From Gracilariopsis chorda (lineage: Eukaryota > Rhodophyta > Florideophyceae > Gracilariales > Gracilariaceae), in the NCBI GenBank assembly GCA_003194525.1, contig NBIV01000040.1:310001-374000 (forward strand): DNA of 64,000 bases, written 5' to 3'. The notes beneath the pieces were generated by a model. The model was not told the DNA's origin. It did not search any database and saw nothing but the letters and a program-made list of their open reading frames with translations. Positions within the stretch are counted from its first letter, which is position 1. Every line of letters begins with the position of its first letter. Both the position numbers and the translations under genes were made by a program. Shown here in pieces: positions 35,623-45,899 of this stretch.

Positions 35623-35992
35623 TGAGGATAAAGCTCCGCTCACCATCCTTGTCAGACGGTGAGGAAAAAGGAGATGGAATGGACCATCTCACCAGACTTG
35701 GGGATGGTGAGAAAGCTTCCTGCCTTCTCACCATCCCCGAGGATGGTGTGATGGCTGCTTACAATGCCGCATTCATGCGAGCATGTTAGGACTCTAACTA
35801 CCGAGAAAGACAACTAGCATCTTTCTCTCTGAGTATAAAAGGAGGAAACAGAGCTCGGCCTTTGCCTCTTGTGTGTTCCCCAACCCATTATTATCATCAA
35901 CCCTACCTCTCTAAGCAAAGGAATCATTCTTTAGGGCCGTTTCTAGGTACCACTACAGGCCGCCCTTTTTTTTAACGTATTATTTCACGACA
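35623..35992 (+). repeat. 3' LTR of element C
   Basis: This is the direct repeat of the 5' LTR, with a TATA box at 35,834-35,841. It holds one copy of the 23-bp unit that is tripled in the 5' LTR. Confidence 0.85.
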
Positions 35993-38400
35993 CCTTTGAT
36001 CTTGAAATCTAGTTTGGTTCGGCTATTTACAACAGCAGGATAGGATATGCCTGCTTCACTTTCCCAGACGAGATATCGGCGGACAAGACGTTTACTGCAT
36101 ACCCTTGTACACTTGGTAATTTACCAACCGTTTGTAACCCACCAACAACGGTACGAGTTACGTTTGTGCCGTTGGTAGCAACGGTAACCCTTACCAAGGG
36201 TTCCAGGCCATGAAAAAATTGAAAACCATGAGTTAGATTGCTAGCGAAGACAGCATAGAAGGACGAAGGGGCGTTCGACTTAAACAACTCGTTTCCTCCT
36301 CAAATTCCCAACTTCCAGAGATATTTTTAGGCACTCGCGAGTCGTCTATTTATTCGGATTCACGTCTGCAAAAAGCAGAACACACCATGTATAGAAAGGG
36401 TAATGGACTCATAAGATATCCGCTGGCTCGTGCTCTTTCCCGCCTTAGGTTCAGTCCAACATCAAGCGAGTATGTATCGCAATATGAGAGCTCCTGTTGC
36501 TTCGAACTCCTTCCCTGCCTTTTCGTACTATTGCTTACATATCTTTAAGAGCGTAGGTACAGATCTTCATTCCTTATGAAAGAGGATTTCTTCACTGAAT
36601 GTAGCCCTGCCTTGACATCAGAATAAGCAACCCCTCAATTAACAATACAATACAAAACTATACAGAATATGAAAGTTTGGGAGACGATAGAGCAAAAGAA
36701 GACACAATCTATCTCTCATTTGAGAGAGAAAAGTTTATGCGTATAAGAGCCCAGCATTCTTCTGCAATACACCCGGTTAATTCTCGCTTCGCACCAAATT
36801 TCTGATGTGCAAGTTAGTATAACCTTACATTGTTTTGGGACTGTATTGTGGGCTTGTAGATTTAATCTACTTTCTTGACACACTTTAGATGTCAGAACGC
36901 TACATCGAACGGCTCGAGCCCTTATCGTTATCTGAGGATGACACAGCTATAATTAGGAACTGACCAGCGAGGTTTTCGGACCACAAGATAACAGAGAAGG
37001 CAAGTCCTGCCAAACATAGTGTTTAGGTACCAACGGTACAATGATACCTCCAAAAACCCACACCCGCGCAAACATACGTATATCGCTGGCCAGTGCTACG
37101 TGGTAAGAGTGCTAAAAGGTTAGCAGTTATCCTGAATGATCACACAAACAAGAATTTTGATAACTTGTAACTCCTAATCTTGTTTAGAAGCGTGAATAAC
37201 AGGGATTGGAGAGATACAGAGAAATTTGAAGAGGCGTTTCGGCCATAAGGCTTCGAGCATACTGTAACCTATACCAATTACAATACTGCTACCAGCCTGG
37301 TAGCAGTATTGTAATTGGTATAGGTAGTACCAGGGTTGTCCTTTGCACTTCTGTTTGCGATACTCTCTGAACCTTGCTAGCAGGCTTGTTGTTTCCTTGG
37401 GGTAGAGGTTACATAGAATTCCTGACTATCGAACAAGCTACATACAACTAGTGCTTCTTTCCATACCTTTACCCCCAATCTTATGCTTGAGATACAAGGC
37501 ATTCTAGAGGAAGTACGTGAAGAATCAGAAATTCGGTGGTGCAATAAACATGCGTCAACTTTGTCAGCCTTCCCGGTTTTGTACCGTTGTCCATAATAAG
37601 AAAAAGCGAAACAAATCTAGCTAGAGCTGAAGCTCTTCAGGGAGTAGCCATCGTTTGTGGGTCTGGTGCTGGACCTATGGACCCACCACTGTCAATAGGA
37701 CTACTGCCCCTGGCACATGCCAATGGTGTCTTGTTTTGGGGTTGGGCCAATCAGTGGCCGGTGTTCCTTCTAACAGCACAGTATGTTCATTGGGAGGAAG
37801 CGGCTGCAAACTCGGCTGTCTCTGCTGACAGCCGAGATGGACTCACCTAGGGTAAAAAAGGAGGGTACAATTATTGTATGACAATACCCCTGCAGGAGTT
37901 AGATTGCTACCACTAACGGTAGCTTTACCTTCTAACCCTTTACCACAGATGCAAAAAGCATCTATTAGACAGTTTTGACACGAACGTATACACGGTAAGA
38001 GAGCTAGAAGGGTACGGACTTCTGCGGTATAACAGTAAACGGAAGTGGAGCCGGTCTTTAACCCTTATTATTTCAATGCCTTGAGACTGGTACCTGTTGA
38101 CGATGATTCTGAGGTTGGGGCTGCTGGCAGAATGGTAGGTGAGAGCCGAGATATCCTAGCACACTTCTTGTCAGCGCCCTGATATTGTTGCTTTTTCTTC
38201 AGTAAGCATTGGACCTCTGCCACACAGAAGCAAATTGTGAGAGCGCATATCACACAAATGGGTGGTGGAATTGCTCGTGGGAATGAGAGAGATGGGTACC
38301 TGATTAAGATGTATAATGTTAGGGGATGAGGGCGGGGATTTTACCCTAGCTAGAGAGACATGGCCCATCATGAGAACGAAACGTTTCTGGACGCCTGGAA
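35993..38400. other. Long intergenic stretch, no gene supported
   Basis: About 2.4 kb separates the transposon block from the gene island. Frames are short and none matches a known family. It contains repeated GGTAACC/GGTTACC-type words (for example 36,160-36,205) and a strong palindrome at 37,267-37,325. An 87-codon frame at 37,587-37,850 lacks an ATG near its start. Confidence 0.5.
37267..37325. repeat. Perfect palindrome with 28-bp arms
   Basis: The arm at 37,267-37,294 (starting ACCTATACCAATTAC) is repeated as an exact reverse complement at 37,298-37,325, with a three-base GCC loop. Such a short loop favours a cruciform or a very stable RNA hairpin. No coding sequence surrounds it. Confidence 0.85.
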
Positions 38401-38401
38401 T

Positions 38402-38614
38402 TCAGGAGTGCCGTGTACATCTTTTCAAGTATCTCGGGACTGCAGTGTCACGATACTCACCCTGAGTATCGCCACTGACAGCTGCGACATACCATACGGC
38501 AGAGCCACGCTTTTGTCGGTTTCTCATCATGAGCGTTGCAGAATTTTTGTACCAGATACCCACCCCGATAGAGCCGATACAGACAGCAGCAAATATTGCC
38601 TCGGGGACCAACAT
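38402..38614 (-). CDS. Candidate small single-pass membrane protein (5' part)
   Basis: A minus-strand frame with an ATG at 38,614 encodes MLVPEAIFAAVCIGSIGVGI, a convincing short membrane segment, then a basic stretch RNRQKRG. Two good splice donors follow on the minus strand (GTATGT after GSAV, and CAG/GTGAGT near 38,466), so the real coding sequence probably leaves this frame for another exon; candidate acceptors lie toward 38,310 and 38,215. It is head-to-head with the sulfotransferase gene about 200 bp away. The size and layout recall small respiratory-complex subunits such as NDUFA1, but no family could be confirmed. Confidence 0.3.
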   Translation of the reverse strand: MLVPEAIFAAVCIGSIGVGIWYKNSATLMMRNRQKRGSAVWYVAAVSGDTQGEYRDTAVPRYLKRCTRHS

Positions 38615-38820
38615 AAAACTATTTCACGTTTGTCCGCCACCTTGTCCCAGGATTAGAAGACACTCTTCTATACTGGGCCCAATCACCAAGCGCACCCATA
38701 TATTGATACAAGTACACCTTTTGTGTATATCGTCTATGTTGAAAGTACTTACCACTCGTATTGCTGTTCACAATAAGCCCGAGTTCAAGTCATTGCCATC
38801 GGATTTGTTCGTTTTCGAGA

Positions 38821-40605
38821 ATGGGATATCGCTTTTATTCGCAACAGATGATGCGCCCTCGACGAAGCGCCACACCTTTTTTCGGGCTTCGTCCCACACA
38901 CATGAGACAAAAAGGTCTGGCGAGACTAAGGCTTTCTCCTCTTTTCTCTATTCGAAACATCGTTTTCACGTTTGCGGTTTTCATGTCCGCGCTTCTATGG
39001 TCAAGACAATATGGATTAGTCTCGTCGTTCGATATATCTGCTACACAGATGACAACAAACTTTGCACAAGCGTCTAAATTACCATCCGTTGATTCTTCTG
39101 ACACAGCAAATGCACAACACGAACAAACCCATGCTCAATCCGAACAAAATACTAGTCTACAGAAGGATGCTACGGAAAGTGGCTCAAAGACAGTGCTCGA
39201 AGAGCAATCAGGTTCAGATGGCAATTCTGATCATGCCAACAAAACAGATGAAAGACATGAACATGCAGAAAGCGTCAGAGATGAACAAGGGTCATACCAG
39301 AGCCACGAAGAACACAATATCAATTCTCAGAAGTACACTGCCGCAGCGGCGAACACTGCGGATAGAGCGAAAGTACAAGCAGAATCGAACGAGTCCGAGG
39401 ATGTCAGTCATTTGAAGAAGGAGAATAATCAACAGCATGGGACTTCACAAGTCTACACCGCTAGAATTGATGACGTGTCAGGAACAAAGGCAAAGCTCCT
39501 ATCAAGCGAGGAAAAGGCAGACAAAAGTGTGCCACATGAGGAAGGTAGTGCCGGCTCTGAGTCCGATGTGTCCGAATCACGAAAAGGAACGAATGTTGCG
39601 CCTGCAGCCGCAATAGCGAGTCCACCACTACAAGAACCGGAAAAAACTCTAGCTGAGGTGCTCAACTTCACGCCGGCTACGGCCATCAATTTCATGCATT
39701 TCCATAAGACTGGCGGCGTTAGCTTCAAAACCTCTCTCCACAAGTTCTACTACGAGAAGTATAAAAAGAACGGAGAGAAAGTACGCGTACGGGATGCATG
39801 TTACTCTAGAAAGAACTCTAACGCTGATCCTTCAACTCCTTCCTTTATGATGTGGCGTTGCGATTGGGATCCAATTCGGGAGATGAGCGAATCGGAAAGA
39901 AACAAACTTGACTTCACTTTCGGGCATCAATTTTGGGGTAATGGAGTCGGTACTTTGCTCAACAAGCGTGATGTTCGCTCGTTTACAATAATGAGGCATC
40001 CATTTGATAGAAAAGTTTCTTTTTTCTACCATTTCTTTGTCAGAGAAGTAGGCAGGAGAGAAGAAGATATCACTTTTGAAGAAATCCGTGACTTTTTGTT
40101 GTACGACAAACTCGCTATTAATGCTGATCTCGGACGAGACCTTGGACCAAACTACATGGCAGGTCGCCTACTCTCAGACGGTGTACAAGGGTATGTTGGC
40201 AACAATTCATTCAGGTATTATGACGTGGAGCCCCACAGAAAGCGCGAAGTTGCAGAGGAAGCACTGAAGCTGGTCCGGGACTATGTGTTTGTCGGACTAC
40301 AGGTTGAATCTGGGGCTGCGAAATGTATGCTGAAGAAAGTGGTGGAGCAGTATAACAATGTGAACGACGTGGACAATTCCAACTTAGAACTTATTGATGA
40401 TGGCGCAGAAAAACTGAACAGTGGATCGTATTCACTGGGGGCCAAACGAATTTGGGGTATGTTCTCGGACGAAGAGCGGACCCTTTTCGACCGTAAAGAA
40501 AAAGTCGACCTTCTGATTTATGAGGAGGGAGAGCGGTTATTCAAGAAGCATGTGAAGTTGTTTGGATGCAGTGATCGGATTGTGGCAGAAAAGTACATGT
40601 CATAA
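38821..40605 (+). CDS. Carbohydrate sulfotransferase-like type II membrane protein
   Basis: 594 residues if started at the ATG at 38,821 (another ATG follows at 38,851; the frame is open a little further upstream but without ATG). A basic N-terminus, one membrane segment at about residues 46-65 (IVFTFAVFMSALLW) and a long Glu/Ser/Gln/His-rich stem to about residue 275 give the layout of a Golgi glycosyl-modifying enzyme. The catalytic part carries both PAPS-binding signatures of sulfotransferases: HFHKTGGVSFKTSL at about residue 291 (5'-phosphosulfate loop) and MRHPFDRKVSFFYHF at about 388 (3'-phosphate site). It would transfer sulfate from PAPS to a polysaccharide in the Golgi. In a red alga the likely substrate is a cell-wall galactan such as carrageenan; that is inference. 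No intron is needed. Confidence 0.8.
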   Translation: MGYRFYSQQMMRPRRSATPFFGLRPTHMRQKGLARLRLSPLFSIRNIVFTFAVFMSALLWSRQYGLVSSFDISATQMTTNFAQASKLPSVDSSDTANAQHEQTHAQSEQNTSLQKDATESGSKTVLEEQSGSDGNSDHANKTDERHEHAESVRDEQGSYQSHEEHNINSQKYTAAAANTADRAKVQAESNESEDVSHLKKENNQQHGTSQVYTARIDDVSGTKAKLLSSEEKADKSVPHEEGSAGSESDVSESRKGTNVAPAAAIASPPLQEPEKTLAEVLNFTPATAINFMHFHKTGGVSFKTSLHKFYYEKYKKNGEKVRVRDACYSRKNSNADPSTPSFMMWRCDWDPIREMSESERNKLDFTFGHQFWGNGVGTLLNKRDVRSFTIMRHPFDRKVSFFYHFFVREVGRREEDITFEEIRDFLLYDKLAINADLGRDLGPNYMAGRLLSDGVQGYVGNNSFRYYDVEPHRKREVAEEALKLVRDYVFVGLQVESGAAKCMLKKVVEQYNNVNDVDNSNLELIDDGAEKLNSGSYSLGAKRIWGMFSDEERTLFDRKEKVDLLIYEEGERLFKKHVKLFGCSDRIVAEKYMS

Positions 40606-42147
40606 GTCGTTGCCTTTTGACCATATCCATCCAGAGAAGTCCGTGTTGTAACTCTAGTCCTTGAGGTGAGCGATGAGTTGGCTGGATTCGAATATTTTTG
40701 GTGATCAAGCAGTCGCTCCTTTTGTAACAGGGTGTTATGCCCAGCTTCCGTAGATTTCAAGATGGGGGTATCGAGCAACTTAACGATCGTAATGGTCATT
40801 TGTGCGATCTTGACGTCGGCGGAAACGAGATCTTTGCCTACTGTCGGGGCATTTTAGGTATTTTGTGTGTTTTTCTAACTTGAGACCCTTGTCTCCTGCA
40901 ATTAGTTCTTTCTTTCTTAACTCATCTGTAGTGCAATGTGCATTTCTTCCCAATTGGCACTTAAGTTGCCTATAATATTGCGGAAGAAGCATGAAGTCTT
41001 TCGCGAAGCCGTTCTTTGTACTACTGCATCGCGCGTCTTCCACCATCCACAACAGATAGCCACACTTGGAACGGATTCGCTAGTGAACGGGAATACTACC
41101 ACGCTTTCAGTGATCGACGTATATTATTAACGAGAAAATCGTCAAACTGCACGAATCCCGTGTGCACGATAGAGCCTTATTGCCGATGGATGTCTGTGTT
41201 CTCGGACCTGAACGAATTTGCTAACGGTCACTGTCAAGTTTAACAGCGACAAAGCAACGTTAGTCGAAAATTCTTCCACAAATCGGCTCCTAAAGGGTCA
41301 TGGCGGGCTCGTAGTAGTGCTGCTTTGAGGAGTGCCTCCCTCTGCTTCGTGCCACCCCATACCACGTGGTACACTTTTAGGGAGGGATTTCAAGAGCGAC
41401 CGACGCTTCCTCACTGCTAGCTAGAGCAAGGGAGGTCTGGCGCACTTTGCTGCTCATTGATTTCATTCTACGCAACTGAGTGGACCATTGTGGTAACACC
41501 CAATCCAAATCGATCCACAGCGCCAAATCCCTATTACCAAGCTTTTGTAAAGGAATATGATGCTTTTCATCAAAGCTTTCGATGCGTCTTTCAGTACTGC
41601 CCCACTCTAAATCGTGCCCATTGTTGTCGTCTGGTACGAAGGGTTACCAACGGGAAAGGGTGGCACTATTGCGGATAGAATCTTAGCGATCCACCGCTAC
41701 TCACCTGTTTCTACTTGATTACCTGTGGAGTAAGTATTATAGGTTGCCGGGGTTCTTAGCAAACCCCCGCGCTACGAGGATTTAATGTATGCGTGTTCGT
41801 AAAAGAGAGAGAGAGAGATTACCTGTGGTATGTAGCTAGAGCCCTCAATGATATGTATTCTCAGCTTGGGATGCCGTTTTGATTTTTCCTATTACAACGG
41901 AAAGAAAAGAGAACTCAAATAACCTGGCGAATAGAGCTATTCGTATTCAATAGACACTGTAGTTCTGAGTGTTTTTTTTATGTGCCACGATTCCCACGTG
42001 GGCTGTTCATCGGCCGCCGTCGACGTCCATGTCCTCTCTGTTGACGATTACTTCAGGCAGACGGTGGCTTCTCCGCAATTTCATCTCAGGCGCCATCCCC
42101 AGCAGGCCCATCCACTTTTTCCTGCGTGGTCAATCTTCCGTAAAGAA
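40606..42147. other. Intergenic stretch, no gene supported
   Basis: About 1.5 kb lies between the sulfotransferase and uL29 genes. Only short frames without recognisable content are present. A short (GA)n run lies near 41,806-41,818. The last 170 bases are the probable 5' leader of uL29, with an open but non-conserved frame ahead of its ATG. Confidence 0.5.
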
Positions 42148-42525
42148 ATGGCGCGCGAGTCAACCAAGACTAGCGATCTTCGCACCAAGACAAAGGCAGA
42201 TCTGGAGAAGGAGGCCGAAGATCTGCGCATCGAACTTGGCCAACTTCGGGTTGCCAAGGTGACTGGAGGACCGGCTTCCAAGCTTTCCAAAATCCGCGAG
42301 GTCCGCAAGTCTATTGCGCGCGTTTTGACTGTGCTCACAGCCCAAAAGAGGGAGGCTCTGAAGGACCACTACAAGGGCAAGAAATTCAAGCCGCTGGATC
42401 TCCGTCCGAAGAAAACTCGTGCTATTCGTCGACGACTAACCAAGGAGCAATTGGCGAAGAAGACATACAAAGCACAAAAGATGGCGAAAGCTTTCCCTAT
42501 GCGCAAGTACGCTGTGAGAGCATAG
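42148..42525 (+). CDS. RPL35: 60S ribosomal protein L35 (uL29)
   Basis: 125 residues, close to the 120-123 of yeast and animal L35. The start at 42,148 ([19 protein letters not shown]) fits the family N-terminus; the longer open frame upstream to 41,980 does not. Hallmarks are [34 protein letters not shown] and the C-terminal [10 protein letters not shown]. The protein sits near the exit tunnel of the large ribosomal subunit and forms part of the docking site for SRP and other nascent-chain factors. It is convergent with the aminotransferase gene, with about 320 bp between stop codons. No intron is needed in the coding part. Confidence 0.95.
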   Translation: MARESTKTSDLRTKTKADLEKEAEDLRIELGQLRVAKVTGGPASKLSKIREVRKSIARVLTVLTAQKREALKDHYKGKKFKPLDLRPKKTRAIRRRLTKEQLAKKTYKAQKMAKAFPMRKYAVRA

Positions 42526-42847
42526 CTCGTTTGGCGTTCGCGAATCGCCAGCTCGAATGTCATTTAGTTTGGAACTTGCATCGAAGTGCACTATCTCTAC
42601 TTGCGGAAGACGTTTCTCGCGGTGATCACGACTGCGTTTCGCCGAGTTTCACACCAACCTGCAGTTTGCAACGTAGCGATCAACGTAAAAAGTCATCTAT
42701 GTTTTACACGAGCCCAGCATACTTTTTCTTTGCATAGTACCTGATAGCCATTCGAGCAATACTAACACAAGAAGTGCTAGGTGGTACTAAGCTGATTATA
42801 GGTGTTACACTGTGTGATATACAGACAGATATTGCTCTCAAGATTCA

Positions 42848-44298
42848 TTACCGAAGCCGCCTTGATGCTTCTTTCAGCACGTGATCAGGATGACAGAACG
42901 CAAAGCGAATGAAGTCCTTTGACAAGGCACTTTCGCCCACGAGTTCTGGCTTCACGAAAGCTGATATAGGAATTGTCGTAACTCCCTTTTGCACAACTAA
43001 TCTGCGCGAAATGTTGTAATCTGATCGATCTACAGTTCCCGGATCGATTTGAAGCTTTCCTTCCTTCACAAGTTCCTGAACTTTTTCAGGCACACCAGTC
43101 TTTTCCTTAAGTGGATGGCCGTCGGGTACCCTCGCGCATATATAGAAAGCTCCTTGCGGCACAATCGGCTCTAATCCAGCAGCACGAATCACTTCCACCA
43201 AAAAGTCTCGCTTCTTGCGATACACGTCACATATCCAGTCAAAGTAAGTACTGAAATTGTCGTACGGAGCTTGAGAGAGCTCTAATGCTTCAGCCGCTGC
43301 AGCTTGACCCATGTGATTCGTGCAGAACACGACAAACTGTTGAGCTATTTGTAAGTCTCTGATGAGATTGTGAGGTCCAACAACCCAGCCAATTTTTGTA
43401 CCGGTCGAACTGAAAGTCTTTCCAAAACTGTATATGCTAAGCGTTCTGTCGAACGCATTCTCAGACACCGATGCAAATGGAACATGTTCTCCCTCGAAAA
43501 CCAAATGCTCGTACACTTCATCAGACATAACTATGCACGACGGCGCTTTCCTATCGAGTACATCGGCAATCTCTATGAGCTCGTCGCGGGAGAACACCTT
43601 GCCCAAAGGATTGTGCGGGGTGTTCAAAACGAACATTCGAGTTTTCTCTGTCACAGCGTTTTCTAAATCCTCAAGATCAACACACAAATCATTGGCCGTT
43701 GCAATCGCTCCGTTTGACCGGGAGCGAAATGGAATGTAGACCGGTGTAGCACCTGCCATTTGTACCGCAGCCGTATACATATCAAAGGCAGGTTCGATGA
43801 GGATCGCCTCATCACCTTCTTGAAGCAGTGCTGTACATGCAAGGCTAATTGCTTGTGACGCGCCCACGGTAACGACAATTTCAGTGGCCGGATCGATCTT
43901 GCGAGATTTCATTGTGGAAGGCAGAACCTTGGGTGCATACTGACGAGCAATTTGCTCTACTAAAACGGGGGCACCGGCGGAACGAGCGTACTGGCAATAC
44001 GAATCGTCCTGACACGCTTTCACCAAAGCCTTCTTCACAAACGGAGGGGATGCCCAGCCTGGAGCTCCTTGACCTGCATTGAGGAATAAGTTTTTGAGTT
44101 GAAGAAAGGGTTAGAGTGATGACGCCAGCTCCACATGCAGACGTGAATGTTTTCAATTCGTGGCGGTGTGTTTGAAAACCTACCAAGGTTGACCGAGGAG
44201 GTTAGCTTAGACAGAGGTGTAAACTCCAACCAAACTGAAGGACCTGCGAACGGACGCATTCGCAAAGCGCGTGGTGGCTGACGAAAGCCTCCTGCCAT
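42848..44298 (-). CDS. Kynurenine/glutamine-type aminotransferase (class I, PLP), two exons
   Basis: Exon 1 is 44298-44184, the intron 44183-44074 (110 bp, GTAGGT...GCAG) and exon 2 44073-42848, giving 446 residues. Splicing completes the conserved SVNLGQGAPGWASPP segment that class I aminotransferases have at the N-terminus and that the uninterrupted frame of exon 2 lacks. Other hallmarks are NTPHNPLGKVF, MSDEVYEHLVF and the PLP-lysine motif SIYSFGKTFSSTGTKIGW (Lys at about residue 256). It resembles kynurenine aminotransferase/glutamine transaminase K, which transfers amino groups from kynurenine, glutamine or aromatic amino acids to 2-oxo acids. An upstream in-frame ATG at 44,361 exists, but a TATA-like element just beyond it favours the ATG at 44,298. 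Substrate preference is not certain. Confidence 0.88.
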
Positions 44299-44364
44299 TG
44301 CGACACAGAAGTTGCGTCGAGAATAAGATGTATCTGATATCTGCGTATGATCTGGAAACAAGGC

Positions 44365-44373
44365 TCTATATAT
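44365..44373 (-). promoter_or_regulatory. TATA-like element of the aminotransferase gene
   Basis: CATATATAG on the minus strand lies about 70 bases before the chosen ATG. A start of transcription some 30 bases downstream would fall between the two candidate ATGs and exclude the upstream one. Confidence 0.4.
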
Positions 44374-45329
44374 GTTTGGCTACATGCGGGACGGCTTGTG
44401 TGGAAGCCAAGACTGGCAGTATCTCACGACGTCTTGACGTGTGATACTTGGGACTCCAAGTTGGGAGCTTGCCGCCAGTTGCTATAAAATAGTACGCTCC
44501 GTGTCTACGCAGTGGAAGTTTCGTTCATCGCTCAGCTGGAGGGATTCTTGTCGGTGCGAGACAGAGCAGGTGGCGGCATTCGGATTTCTGTCACTGTGTC
44601 ACGGGCGGAGAGTTCGGGTGAAGGGGTGACGTACGTGACCCAGGTTCGGTTCGAAACGTGACCTGCGAAGATGGTCCATTGTACATGGTTACGGGGTTAC
44701 CGTCAGTAACCCTTTCCGGTTGTTAATAGCCCTTACAATGGCAGTAACCTTGGGAATACAAATGTTTGTCCAATGTTCGAGAAACATACGATATTAGTTT
44801 CTAGTTTCATTAGAAGGTATAGGAAGAAGTTCATCAAGGTGGGCGCTTAGATATTTGATGAAAAGGATACCATTTTCATGATAGTCCACAGTCTTGGCCT
44901 CCCTTCCTCTCTTTCCGCACGATAGACTTCCACCCTTGGTAGTATTTTCGTCAGTTTTGTTTGAACACGTTGCTGCTAACAACGGTGTGCAACATTTGCA
45001 CTCCACCTAATGATGAGTCACAAAACTGGCAAGGACCCACAGAATTCGTTGCATATTTCGGATAAACCAATAGGATTCGAATGCAACGTGTCAGTGACGT
45101 GTATGTGTACACGATGCGGATTCTGCCGGGCTCACCGTAGACCCACGGTTCCAGATGGAACTTTGCTAGTTGTGCCTTACACCATATGCGTCCAAAGACA
45201 TGCTGAAAGATGCATGACAATCTTGCGCAGGCGATGTCTTTCCGTCGGAATGCCAACAGTTGCGGCTACAACCCTGTTTGCATCGGTAGGCGAAGAAATC
45301 ACGTTTTTGTCGTTTCATGTACCCGCATC
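44374..45329. other. Divergent intergenic region, no gene supported
   Basis: About 0.95 kb lies between the head-to-head aminotransferase and four-pass membrane protein genes and should hold both promoters. It contains an inverted GGTTAC...GTAACC pair at 44,694-44,710. Frames present are short and unconvincing. Confidence 0.45.
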
Positions 45330-45899
45330 ATGGATGGCAGATTGCGATCTCGCATCAAGGCTGTGGTTAGCCGCCTCACGTCCGCTGTTAACATCGCATA
45401 CGGCATTATTCTCACACTAGTAGTACTCATTTCGTTAGCCTTGTCGTTCCTTCTTTATCACATCTATGCTCCACTCATTTTCGTCGCCCTTTTTATCGCC
45501 GTCCTCACAGTACTCTACGCAAAGACCAAGAAGGAGCTTGCGGACGATGTCCTCGAACAAGTCGATGCGGCCGTGACCCCTCGTAAAGAGGATGACGGGG
45601 AAAGAACTCCGGATCAGGAAAAGACCATTCTTCACCGTGTTCTTTACAAGGGCGTCGATGCCGTTCTATCAGCCGCCGCGGATTCGTTCATGATAGTCCC
45701 GGGCGTCATCGCGATGGCTGGCGTTATACTGCTCGTTATAGGGTATTATCCTGCTGGAGTGCTGGTTCTGTTTATCGCTGCATGCTTTCTGGCAGTTACT
45801 GGATGTTGCTGCTCTGTCGCCAAACGTATAGCCTACGCCTGGGTGGATAGCTGGTTGAACTCATCCAGCCCCGATGAGACTGCACCGCTGGTCTCTTAG
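45330..45899 (+). CDS. Four-pass membrane protein of unknown function
   Basis: 189 residues from the ATG at 45,330; the frame is open further upstream to 45,210 (229 residues) but that extension is Cys/Arg-rich and does not look like mature protein. Two hydrophobic hairpins are clear: residues about 20-44 and 49-65 (AYGIILTLVVLISLALSFLL, then PLIFVALFIAVLTVLY), and about 118-138 and 140-162 (MIVPGVIAMAGVILLVIGYY and the next). A charged loop of about 45 residues separates them. The tail ends SSPDETAPLVS, with an acidic residue-to-LV spacing reminiscent of adaptor sorting signals. No family was recognised. Location in an endomembrane is inferred. Confidence 0.6.
   Translation: MDGRLRSRIKAVVSRLTSAVNIAYGIILTLVVLISLALSFLLYHIYAPLIFVALFIAVLTVLYAKTKKELADDVLEQVDAAVTPRKEDDGERTPDQEKTILHRVLYKGVDAVLSAAADSFMIVPGVIAMAGVILLVIGYYPAGVLVLFIAACFLAVTGCCCSVAKRIAYAWVDSWLNSSSPDETAPLVS

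Larger units (their letters stand above)
29485..35992 (+). mobile_element. Element C: Ty1/copia-type LTR retrotransposon with an extra upstream ORF, broken
   Basis: Direct LTRs (29,485-29,902 and 35,623-35,992) bound, in order, a leader with a candidate intron, a zinc-finger-like ORF, gag, protease, integrase, RT and RNase H. Integrase before RT is the Ty1/copia order. The LTRs start TGAGG and end CGACA, and a purine tract lies just before the 3' LTR. The LTRs are similar but not identical, so the insertion is moderately old. The element has about five breaks. Pentamers flanking the two LTRs (TTCTA and CCTTT) do not match, so a target-site duplication is not evident. Copia-like elements are known from red algae. 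Confidence 0.85.

Noticed and set aside
36027-36287. An 86-codon minus-strand frame
   Set aside because: It runs through repetitive GGTAACC-type sequence and lacks recognisable features.
37190-37245. A U6 snRNA-like fragment: GATACAGAGAAATTT followed by GAAGAGGCGTTT
   Set aside because: The ACAGAGA-like word and a few flanking bases match U6, but the 5' stem, the central part and a terminal T run are missing. Probably chance, at best a small relic.
37587-37850. An 87-codon plus-strand frame
   Set aside because: There is no ATG near its start, no family features, and it lies in otherwise non-coding DNA.
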